A stretch of 64,000 bases of DNA from Symsagittifera roscoffensis (lineage: Eukaryota > Xenacoelomorpha > Acoela > Convolutidae). The stretch covers positions 47,184,381-47,248,380 of the forward strand of contig NC_087065.1 of assembly GCF_963678635.1 (NCBI RefSeq), in the 5' to 3' direction. The position numbers and the translations under genes were made by a program. The notes beneath the pieces are model-generated. The model did no database searches and was not told the DNA's origin. It saw nothing but the letters and a program-made list of their open reading frames with translations. This document shows positions 23,593-34,400 of the stretch, in pieces (position 1 is the first letter of the stretch; each line of letters opens with the position of its first letter).

Positions 23593-23607
23593 CGGGGTCA
23601 GACCCCG
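23593..23607. promoter_or_regulatory. GC-rich palindrome upstream of CASK
   Basis: CGGGGTC-A-GACCCCG forms perfect 7-bp arms in otherwise AT-rich DNA, about 190 bp upstream of the CASK start codon, with a further CGCGGGGC just beside it. It may be a promoter element or a structured leader. Function is unknown. Confidence 0.35.
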
Positions 23608-23773
23608 ACGCGGGGCAAGTTCTTTTTGGCTCACTTGATGTTTCGTCCTTGATTGGAAAACGGTCAGATTTGAGAAATTGGACAGAAATTTGATTTTATT
23701 ATCTTCTAAGGGGAAGCTATTCCGGGAATCTGAAATAGACAAGTATCACATGAATGATTTTACTACAGGTGTT

Positions 23774-23779
23774 TTTATT
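23774..23779 (-). terminator. Poly(A) signal of RWDD4
   Basis: AATAAA on the minus strand about 120 nt past the RWDD4 stop codon. It suggests RWDD4 ends here, leaving about 370 bp to the CASK start. Confidence 0.5.
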
Positions 23780-23898
23780 ATATTTAGTAATCTTATCAAT
23801 ACATTATCTTGTACCACAGCTTAAAAATATGCAAATTTCCCAAGAAACATTAAATTATGTATGACTAAAAGCAAAATTATAGTAGACAAAACAAATTT

Positions 23899-24390
23899 TC
23901 ATTCCACTGCTGAACCCATCTGGGACAAATGCCGGATTATATCAACCCAGTCTCTACCCCTTGTCTGACTGTTTCCAAAACTGGATAGTTTATTTTTCTG
24001 TCTTTTCGTCAATTGCTCCGACTTGACCTCCTCTTTTTTCAAGCCTGAAGGTATTAATGAGTCCACGTTATCTTTCAGCCAATCAACTATCAGATATGTC
24101 ATCGAAACTCCCACGTTTTCCTCTGCAAAAGTTTTCAGTTCTGATAGCAAGTTAGCTTTCACATGAGGTGGAATTTGGTTATTGTGCGACAACTCTAAAC
24201 TAAAATTGGGGATAATTTCTGGATATTGTGATGACCAGTGAATCCTTAAAGCTACTGTTTTATCGGGTGACGTTGCGCTGTATACTGTGTACTGGAATGA
24301 ATTGGTGTCAATAGCTTTGAAATTTTCATCTCCGTCAAAAATTGAATCCAAAACTTCTCGTTCTTCATTCTGTAAGTCTTCGGCAGACAT
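23899..24390 (-). CDS. RWDD4: RWD domain-containing protein 4
   Basis: Single-exon gene of 163 codons with an ATG start. Residues about 5-110 form an RWD domain: acidic N-terminal helix NEEREVLDSIFDGDENF, central SFQYTV strand and the characteristic YPEIIPNF motif (YPxxxP). A Lys/Glu-rich linker with QLTKRQKNKL follows, then the conserved C-terminal motif RGRDWVDIIRHLS. The same order and tail occur in vertebrate RWDD4, which is slightly longer at about 188 residues. RWD domains mediate protein-protein contacts; the cellular role of RWDD4 is poorly defined. It lies on the same strand as CASK, 493 bp upstream of the CASK start. The lack of introns is notable beside its intron-rich neighbours. 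Confidence 0.9.
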   Translation of the reverse strand: MSAEDLQNEEREVLDSIFDGDENFKAIDTNSFQYTVYSATSPDKTVALRIHWSSQYPEIIPNFSLELSHNNQIPPHVKANLLSELKTFAEENVGVSMTYLIVDWLKDNVDSLIPSGLKKEEVKSEQLTKRQKNKLSSFGNSQTRGRDWVDIIRHLSQMGSAVE

Positions 24391-24719
24391 TTTAATAACG
24401 AACGTATTTAAAAAGAAGACCTTTTCAGCATAGATTATTTGTTATCAGATTTTCAGGAGAGATTTTAATGGCAAGGTTCCCAACAATTCATCGCAATCTG
24501 AATAATTTTGTTTAGGTCACTTAGCAATAATTGAAGCGCATTTACAAAAACAAAGCAGAACGGGCATTCAAAGCACAATAAATCTAATCGCATTGGGACT
24601 TTCATGCCTGAACACTTAGAAATACATTTCAAAAACGAAACAAAAAAATAAATTAGCTGAAAGCGGCGTATTGTTAGAAATGTTCCGCGAGGCTTCAGAA
24701 TGTAATACCGCAAGAACTA

Positions 24720-25384
24720 AGAAGAAAGTAGCCTTCGCTATTTGATCTAATTGAAACAAAGACCATAAAGACAGACTAGATTTTGTTGCAATTAAATTTC
24801 ATGAACTGATTGAAAGACTGACCTAGTATCAGGAGCGGATCCAGAGTTTTCTCGAAAAGGATGAGGCGGATTTTCAAAGATTTTTTGTCGACCTACTTCG
24901 AATATAAGTCAAGCTATTGGCCTCCCGGTAACCATCTCCAGAGATAATTTAGCTTTATTTTATCTAAGTTCTATGACAAATGTTATTTCAAAAGTCAAAT
25001 TTTATTTAAAATTTATTCTATGACAAACTTTATTGCCCGTTTCCCGTTTTGCAACGCCCAGTAACCTATCCGAAAACACGAAATCAGTAATTTATAGATT
25101 TTAAACAATTAATTATTAAATTACATTATTTCAACAACACTCATGGTTTAAATTTTTGCAAAACATGGCGGGTACACGAAAGGTTCAAGGATCGTTTCCC
25201 AGAGAAAGCCGGTAAACTAGTTAACTTACAAGAAATTTCGCGCTAAAATATTAGCCCATAAATAGTCAGCTTTTATTTCAAGTTTATTTTTAGGTACAAA
25301 AATTTTCGCTTTATTCAAACTTGGTTATCTGAGATAAATTTTGATATATGAATTGAGTTTGAGCTGGTTTGCATTAAAAATGAT
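24720..25384. other. Noncoding interval, no gene recognised
   Basis: Upstream flank of RWDD4. It contains the hAT-end-like GGAGCGGATCCAGAG near 24834 and otherwise only AT-rich sequence. Confidence 0.4.
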
Positions 25385-28300
25385 TCTAACAAATAGCGGA
25401 AAAAAAACGACACAGCCAATCGAAAAGTGGAAAAGAGCAATGACCACAAAACACATAAGAACACACTGCTTTTGTTGAAAAAAATTTCGAATTTCAAAGA
25501 AAAAATTGATGCCCTTAAAGCTGTTTGAATTTCTAGAACAATTTATGATTGTAACTTTTTGTTAACAAAAACCCAACTAGAAAAAAAACTGGATTAATAG
25601 GTAAAGTTTTTATTCCGCTGGAAATCTAAAAACTAAATCCCACTTTCGAAACTAGAAATCATTCATGTTTTTTCGCGCAATTTCCACGTTTGTACAATTT
25701 CAGCTAACTTCGAACACTTTTCTAAAAAAAAATCAAACTTATCAATCAATTGATATCGATATTTCTCACATTTTTCCAACAAAAACAAGACCAATACGAT
25801 TTTTTTTAACTCGGATCATTTTCTGAGTAAAAATTAGAAAAATGAGCCAGGACAGAAATTTTTGACAATTAAAAATCAAGCTCAGAGTCAGAACCAAAAG
25901 AAAACAACGAAAAAAAAGAATATAAGTTTCAATTACAAAAAAACATTGATTTAAACAAGACAAACTACATAAATTGTTTTGAGTAACCGCTATCCCTCTG
26001 AGAAAACAAAAAAATAAGCAAAAAAGTACACCAAATCCAAGGTAGTAACAACCTTGTTTTATGATGAAAAACATAGCCAATCGAAGATTGGAAAAAAGTA
26101 ATGAACGCAATTAAACATTAAAAAAACACTTTGTTGAAAAAATCTCAAAAATCGAATATCAAAGAAATAGATGCCCTTTCAGCTCTTTGAACTTCAAGAA
26201 CAATTTATGATTGGCTTTTTTTGATAACATGAACCGCATTAGAGAAAACTGGATTATTAGGTAAAGTTTTTATTACGCTGGAAATCTAAAAACTAAATCC
26301 CACTAACGAAACGAGAAATAATTCACTTTTTCCGCGCAAGATCCCCATTTGTATTTGGAGAATGATTTTTACTCACTTTCAGCAGATGAATTTCAATTGA
26401 ACTCAAAGAGTGCATATATACATAAATGCATCAATATTTTAAGACTTTTTCCTGAAGAAAAGAAACGAAAACAATCAGCAAGACCAATATATCATTCACG
26501 TTTTTTCGCGCGATTTCGACGTTTGTATTTGGAGAGTGCTATTTATGTAACTTTCAGCAGATGAATTTCAATTGAACTCAAAAAATGCATGTCTCAGTGA
26601 AAGCATCAATATTTAAACACTTTTTCACGAAGAGAAAAAAACGAAAAACAACAGCAAGACCAATATAAGAGTCTTCACTACGTTCATTACTATTAATTAC
26701 TTTGTCTTCCTAAAAAAAACTGACAATTTGAGCTAACTTCTAACACTTTTCCGAAAAATCAAAATTATCAATCAATTCATATCGATGTTTTTCACACTTT
26801 TTCAACAAAAAAAAACCAAAATGATTTTTTTTTTAGCTCGGATCAATTTTTCGAGTTAAAATTTTTAAAAAAGAGTCAGAACAAGTTTTTTAAACAATTA
26901 AAACTCATGCTCAGTAAAAGAGTCAAAACAGGACGGAAACAACGCAAAAAGGAATGTAAAATTCAATTAGGATAAAAAAACATCGATTTAAACAAGACAA
27001 ACTGCATAAATTGTTTTGCATAACAGCTACCCCTCTGAGAAAACAAAAAAGAAATTGGCAGAAAAAGTACGCCAAACCCAATCTAGGAACAACCCCATTT
27101 TATGATGAAAAACATAGTCAATCGAAGACTGGAAAAGAGTAATGAATGCAAGCAAATAAACATTAAAAAAACACTGACTTCGTTGAAAAAATCTCAAACT
27201 TCAAAGAAAAGAAATAGATGCCCTTCAAGCTCTTTGAACTTCTAGAACAATTTATGATTGGTTTTTTTTGATAACACGAACCGCATTAGAGAAAACTGGA
27301 TTATTAGGTAAAGTTTTCATTACGCTGGAAATCTAAAAACTAAATCCCACTTTCGAAACCAGAAATCATTCACGTTTTTTCGCGCAATTTCGACGTTTGT
27401 ATTTGGAGAGTGCTATTTATGTAACTTTCAGCAGATTAATTCCAATTGAACTCAAAAAATGCATGTCTCAGTGAAAGCATCAATATTTAAACACTTTTTC
27501 ATGAACAAAAAAAAACGAAAAACAACAGCAAGACCAATATAAGAGTCTTCACTACGTTCATTACTCTTAATTACTTTGTCTTCCTAAAAAAAAACTGACA
27601 ATTTGAGCTAACTTCTAACACTTTTCCGAAAAATCAAAAATATCAATCAATTCATATCGATGTTTTTCACACTTTTCCAACAAAAAAAAACCAAAAAGAT
27701 TTTTTTTTTAGCTCGGATCAATTTTTCGAGTAGAAATTTTTAAAAAGAGTCAGAACAAACTTTTTAAACATCAGAAAAAACTTTTTAAACAATTAAAACT
27801 CATGCTCAGTAAAAGAGTCAAAGCAGGACGGAAACAACGCAAAAAGGAATGTAAAATTCAATTACGATAAAAAAACATCGATTTAAACAAGACAAACTAC
27901 ATAAATTGTTTTGCATAACCGCTACCCCTCTGAGAAAACAAAATAGAAATTGGCAGAAAAAGTACGCCAAACCCAAGCTAGAAACAACCCCGTTTTACAT
28001 GAAAAACATAGTCAATCGAAGACTGGAAAAAAGTAATGAACGCAAGCAAACAAACATTGAAAAAACACTGACTTCGTTGATAAAATCTCAAATTTCAAAG
28101 AAAAAAAATAGCTGCCCTTTCAGCTCTTTGAACTTCTGGAACAATTTATGATTGAAACTTTTTGATAAGATGAACCCAACTAGAGAAAACTGGGTTAATA
28201 GGTAGACTTTGTATTCCGCTGGAAACCTAAAAGCTAAATCCCACTTTCGAAACGAGAAATAATTCACTTTTTCCGCGCAAGATCCCCATTTGTATTTGGA

Positions 28301-28930
28301 GAATGATTTTTACTCACTTTCAGCAGATGAATTTCAATTGAACTCAAAGAGTGCATATATACATAAATGCATCAATATTTTAAGACTTTTTCCTGAAGTG
28401 ACCCATTCTAATGACCCAAATTACCAAATGACCCGTTCTCGGCAAATTGAAGCATCTGTCGCGGAAAACCATTTCAGTTGAGCAATATGGGCAAACGAGC
28501 TTTGAAAAGTCACGCAGAGGGCATTGAAAAAAAAAGTGAACGCAAGTGATCATAAAAAACACTGACTTTGTTAAAAAATTTCAAATTTCGAATTCCAGAG
28601 AAAAAAAAACAGATTCCCTTTGGGATTTTTGAATTTCTAGAACAATTTACCATTGGCACTTTTTGATAACATGAACCCAACTAGAGAAAACTGGATCAAT
28701 AGGTAAAGTTTTTATTCCGCTGGATAAACTAAAAATTGAAATTCACTTTCGAAACGGGAAATCTTTGACGTTTTTTCGCACAATTTCCACGTTCGTTTTT
28801 GGAGAGTACTATTTACGTCACTTTCAGCAGATGAACTTCAAGTCATACCTAGGTGCATCAATATTTTAAGACTTTTTCCTGAAAAAATCAGCAAGACCTA
28901 TATAAGAGTCTTCACTACGTTCTTAACTCT
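25385..28930 (+). repeat. Locally amplified U repeats (about five copies)
   Basis: Successive copies begin near 25.39, 26.06, 27.10, 27.99 and 28.50 kb, each with CAATCGAAGACTGGAAAA or a relative of it and TTTTTATTCCGCTGGAAA. Promoter-like CAATATAAGAGTC or CTATATAAGAGTC blocks lie near 26670, 27536 and 28898, each followed by TTCACTACGTTC. A 70-bp stretch near 26350 is repeated almost exactly near 28290 (offset 1941). Local segmental duplication is the simplest explanation. Confidence 0.65.
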
Positions 28931-30977
28931 GAAAGAACATTTTTTGTAAATACGAAAATTCCATCTCAGAAAAATAGAAGAGAAACACAGCGACAAGCAT
29001 TGAACAAACCTTTAGTAATTTACGAGCGTTCAATACCAAACGACAAGTGCTTAGACATCAATGTACCAACTCAAAACTGCCACAGAAATCTCAAAAAAAA
29101 ATGGACCAGAAACACAATCACTAGCATTCAACAAGCTTTTAGTATTTTCCGAGCGTCCAATGAGCCACCAACACGTAGTTACACGCCTATTGATCCCAAA
29201 ACAAAAAATGTCAAAGGAAATTGTTGTCATCAAAAAAATTGAAGCGATTAACTTTACACTTTTATACTACCGTTTAACTTTTATAAAACAAAACTTTTTT
29301 CTCCTCAAAATTATGCAAAAAAGTCCACTAAACGGGCAAAGCAGGATAAGAAATTATTTAAGCCGAAAAAAATTGCTTAAGGAAAAAAAATGAAAAATAT
29401 ACCATCCAGGGATAGTAAATTTGAGAAACTACATGAGTTTATCAACGACACTTGAGTCTACAATGAAAACTGTTTATAGCGCAAAAAATCTTGGCGTGGC
29501 AACTAAGCCGAAAAACAGTCCGACTATAATAAGGTCCGGCCGGGACTTGAAACCCAGACCATAGGATGCGAAGGCAAACGCATTAACTGCAGGCCAAGAA
29601 AGCCTAGGAATCGCTAATAACTCAACACTTATTTAAATTACAATAGTTTAAGAAAAATTATCTACGGGGAAAAGTCTAGTTCCTGATTGCAAGTCACTTG
29701 TTTTGAAGAGTTATAAATCCATAAACTAAATTACTAAATTCTTGAGTAAATTTTTAAGTTGTGGCCGATTACTTCTTCTAATTCCTTTTGTTGTTGATGG
29801 AAACTTGAATGTGTTCATAGCTAGGTTCCTTAGCTATCCACCGAATAGCTTGATCCTTCGCTGTGATTCTTAGCTATCCAATAACTCATGCTCCTTGTAT
29901 ATTTCGTTTGAAATTTTATTAACTGATACTAAGAAATACTCTGTAACTTAGAAGCTAAGCCCAGTTTGCGTTAGTATCACTTCCTGTAGGGCGTAATTTG
30001 CCTTCTATTTGGTACATTGATATGAAAAGTGACCTTGAAAAATGATAAGTGCAACCACCAAAATAGAAAAACGAGGGGAAAAATTTTGAGATACTTTCCT
30101 GCAAAAAAAAACAACCAAAATGTGTAAAAAAAATTGAAAATTCGTTTTGCTTATAAACAGTTAAAATAATTAAAGGCTAACGCAATTCCATAAAAATCAT
30201 TTACAAAACCGAACATACAGTTCTGTATAAAACTGTCTTTAACGAAGAAAAATTTGGCTTATTGTCGAACGAATCTGAGAAATTACCGCATTTAAAGCTT
30301 CGTCAATTTATGCTCATTTAAGCTCATTTATGATGCTAGATGAAGCCCAACAAATATTTTATGCATTGAACAGTACTTCTTTCCAGTGCGCTCAAAAGTC
30401 TAATTCGAAAATTTGGTATGAATTTTCTTGGCATGAAAACTTGGGATGGATAATTTGTGTTTCTTGAGAGCTAAGTTTTTAGTTAACAAATTAACAAACT
30501 CTCACCTTTTCAAATTTGATAAATTTCACTTGTTTCCATAAATTGTCAAAGCGAATGAGCAAGAACATATTTATTAGGCAATGCACTAAAAATAAAGTCA
30601 ATGCGACAGATTTATACAGAACTGCTGTAACTCACCATCTAATCATGTATCATATTTACTTGGTACAGCAAATTATCCACACAATGTAGTTTCAAACATC
30701 AAAAACGTCGGGTAATATCTACACAAAGCCCCGAATTATTTCGAACACAAAACCAATCGAGTTAAGCTCAGATTGATTGAGAACGCAAAGCCATATATCT
30801 CCTCTGTGGGACAGAGGAGCAAACAGAAAATCAGAACTTCACTGCTCAGATGTCAAGCTTCTAATCATTCGCTGAGGGTACATTCCCTATAAGGAAAGAG
30901 GGCAAGGCAACACATATAGATATCAAAGATGACCAAAAATGTCTCTTTAAGTTATGCCTACATTGCGATTTAATGCA
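28931..30977. other. Noncoding interval downstream of METTL1
   Basis: Short direct repeats near 28990-29160 and AT-rich sequence; no exon recognised. An ATTAAA variant poly(A) hexamer lies on the minus strand at 30969-30974, only a few bases after the METTL1 stop, so the real signal may be further on. Confidence 0.35.
29532..29606 (-). repeat. tRNA-like SINE head
   Basis: The minus strand carries TTGGCCTGCAGTTAATGCG (A-box-like), TTTGCCTTCGCATCC, and GGTTTCAAGTCCCGGCCGG (B-box-like), with spacing as in a tRNA. The T arm is well formed but the full cloverleaf is not, so I call a tRNA-derived SINE head. Confidence 0.55.
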
Positions 30978-31424
30978 TTATAAACGCGAATACACGCAAA
31001 GCAGCTTAACTCCATTATTTCTAGCTACTTTCTTCCCCTCTTCTGTCGACAGTTGAACCAATGGCACGACCGGGTCACTTTCAACTTCGCTTTCGCCCAC
31101 TTCAGTAAACAGAGGATGCTCGTCTAAGCATTTCTTCATCCACTCATAAAGATCAGGAACATCTGTGATAGTGTAAATCTTAGCTCCACTTCTCATCAAA
31201 TAGGCGTATTCAGATAGCAAAGTAGGCGATATAATGCGCCATTTCTTCTTCTCTTTCTTAAAGTGTGGATCCGGGAAGAGAAAAAACATTTTGGAGAGAG
31301 ACCCTTTCTCAAAGAAGTTTGTCAAATGTTTCATTGCATTAGCTCGAAGCACTGATACATTACGGTAGCCTTTAGGGTTTTCTTCTCTCAAAGAAACAAT
31401 GCGTTCCCTCACGTAATCGGATAC
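30978..31424 (-). CDS. METTL1: METTL1 exon 2: catalytic core
   Basis: The acceptor is GTTTAG before 31424 and the stop is TAA at 30978. It encodes VSDYVRERI, LRANAMKHLTNFFEKG, the signature FFLFPDPHFKK, KWRIISPTLLSEYAYL and the C-terminal STEEGKKVARN, each nearly identical to vertebrate METTL1. The FPDPHFK loop and the STEEGKK region belong to the tRNA and SAM pocket in this family. The exon looks intact and under constraint. Confidence 0.93.
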   Translation of the reverse strand, partial: VSDYVRERIVSLREENPKGYRNVSVLRANAMKHLTNFFEKGSLSKMFFLFPDPHFKKEKKKWRIISPTLLSEYAYLMRSGAKIYTITDVPDLYEWMKKCLDEHPLFTEVGESEVESDPVVPLVQLSTEEGKKVARNNGVKLLCVYSRL

Positions 31425-34400
31425 CTAAACACATAATGAAGCTTCGCGCCACTTGCGATACAACACGCACATAGCACGACAAACAGAATGAGAGATGAAA
31501 GCCCTAGAAAAAACGAGTTACCAAAAAATATGCCAAGCTAGACAATTGATTGTTAAATAAGCATCAAAACAGAAAATAAGCATCAAAACAGAACTAACAA
31601 AGCGGTAACAAAACCGACAACTCATGTACAGACACGTTGCGCCAAAAACAAAGCTTGTTTGAGAGTCTCTGAAAACTGATATACTGAAATCGGAGTTGGT
31701 AAATTTACAAACAAGATAAAAAGAAAATTTTGAAAAAAATGGGAGTTTAAAATGCGGACATGCTCAAAATTGTCTGTTCATTGACGAAAGCACAGCTGGA
31801 GATGACTATCAATTTCAAACATTCTGTGAAAAAAATTTCAACTGGGAAAAACCTATACTCAAATGCTATACCCTTGATTATCGCACGAGTGAAAAGTATT
31901 TAAAAAAACACCCAAAAACAGTCGAGAAACAAAAATCACCATTATTAAGCTTTCTTTTAGCGAGCAGCTACAATGCCGGCAATATCTAAATGTTTTTTAA
32001 TTGACTAAGTTTTTTCGATTGCCCTTCAAAATATGCAAATAAAAGCAGAAAAATTTCTTGCTTTGAAAATTACTCCAACAAAACGCACACTCTCTACATT
32101 ACCTGTCACCCGCATTAACTCTAAGCTACGTTAAAATGATCCTGGAAGTTCTCTAGGTTCAATAATGAAGCAACATTATTTTCTTACAGAGAAAAGTTGA
32201 ATACGGTGGATTAATCTAGAAGCCGATAACAAACAAGAATGATTTTTTTTTCAGCATCTCTTCTAAAGATAGTTTTTTCGGAGGAATTACACAAAGGCGA
32301 AGCGAAGCAACACTTGCGATGCAAAATCGTATTGCGCTAGAAGATAATGAATGGAAAAAAAACAGAAGTCAAACAAAACTTCTCAAAAATCAAGTTGAAA
32401 AATGAAGCTGAAAAAATTGCTTGGAAAAATAGTTTGAAAACAGTCGAAAAACCTCACGTTTGTATCAGATGAAGAGCAAAAATAGACTTTTAAAACAACA
32501 TAAAACCCACCAACCGACCAACCACGAAAACCACCAACCCAATAATGGAAATCAAAACTGTTTAAAAAATATCCTAAATTTTGAAAAAATTTTCCGACCC
32601 ATCAAACAGAAAAACATAATCGCATAAGCTATATTTTGCCCTCGAAATAAAATGAACTGAAGATGTTAAAAATAAGTTTAAAAAACCACTTAAGTTAGTC
32701 TTTAGGGTTTCTTCTCTTAAATAAAACCATGCGTTTCCCTCGCGTAATCGGATACCTAAACACATAATGAAGCTTCGCACCACTCGTGATACAACACGCA
32801 CATAGAACAAATTAACAGACTAAATTAGAGATGAAAGCCTAAAAATAAAAAAGGTTTACCAAAAAATGTTTTCATTGGTCTTGAAAAAACCATGCAGGAA
32901 AATATGCCGAGCTAGACAATTGATTGTTAAATAAGCATCAAAACAGAACTAACAAAACGATAAGAACACCGAAAATTCATGTGCAGACACGTTGTGCCAA
33001 AAACAGCTTTTTTAAGAGTCTCTGAAAACTGATATACTGAAATCGGAGTTGGTACATTTAGAAACCAGATAAAAAAAGTAAAATTTGAATAAAATGGGAA
33101 TTTAAAATGCGGTCAAGCTCAAAATTTTCTGTTCATTGACAAAAGCACAGCTGGAGAAGACTATTAATTTCAAACATTCTGTGAACAAAACTTTAAGGGG
33201 AAAAACTAGTTTTCAAAGGCAATACCCTTGATTATCGCACGAGTGAAAAGTATTTAAAAATACACCCAACAACAGTCGAGAAACAAAAAACACCATGAAT
33301 AAGCTTTCTTTTAGCGAGCAGCTTTTTTTAGCGAGCAGCTACTAAAACCACCAACCAACTAGCCACGAAAACTACCAAACAGAATAATGGAAATCAAAAC
33401 TGTTGTCACGTTTGTATCGAATGAAGTTCAAAATAGCCTATTAAAACAAAATAAAAAAACCACCAACCGCCCAACCACGAAAACCACCAACCCGAATAAT
33501 GGATATCGAAACTGTTGTCAAAACAATTATCCAAAGTTTTAAAAGTTTTACCGACACATCAAACATAAAAACATTATCGCATAAAGCTATATTTTGCCCT
33601 TGAAACAGAATGAACTGAAGATGTTAAAAATATGTTTAAGGAAACCACTGAGGTTAGTTTTCAGGGTTTCTTTTTAAAAAAAACAATGCGTTTCCCTCAG
33701 GTAATCGGATACCTTAACTTATAATAAAGCTTCGCACCACTTGCGATACAACGCACATCGCACAAACTAACACACAGAATTAGAGATGAAAGCCTAGAAA
33801 AAAAATATTTGCCAAAAAGTTTTCATTGGTCTTGAAAAAGCCATGCAAGAAAATATGCCAGACAATTGATTGTTAAACAAGCATCAAAATAGAACTAACA
33901 AAAAGATAACAACACCGAAAATTAAGGTGCAGACACCTTGTGCCAAAAACAAAACTTTTTTAAGTCTCTGAAAGCTGATATACTGAAATCAGAGTTGGTA
34001 AATTTACAAACAAGATAAAAAAAGTACAATTTGAATAAAATTGGAATTTAAAATGCGGACATGCTCAAAAATTTCTGTTCAATGACGAAAGCACAGCTGG
34101 AGAAGAATATCAATTTCAAACATTCTGTGAACAACATTTTAACGGGAAAAAACTAATACTCAAAGGCAATACCCTTGATTATCGCACGGGTGAAAAGTAT
34201 TAAAAAGTACTCCCAAAAACAGTCGCGAAACAAAAATCACCATGAATAAGCTTTCTTTCAGCGAGCAGCTACTATGCCGACAATTTTTTTTGATTGACTA
34301 AGTTTTTCGATTGCCCTTCAAACTATGCAAAATAATGGCAAAAAAATGAAAAAAACTTCTTGCTTTGAAAATTACTTCAACAAAGCGCATACTCTCTACA

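Noticed and set aside
26349-28481. Repeated small ORF with identical first 36 codons near 26349 and 28290
   Set aside because: Lies inside duplicated U repeats and the second copy diverges to unrelated sequence.
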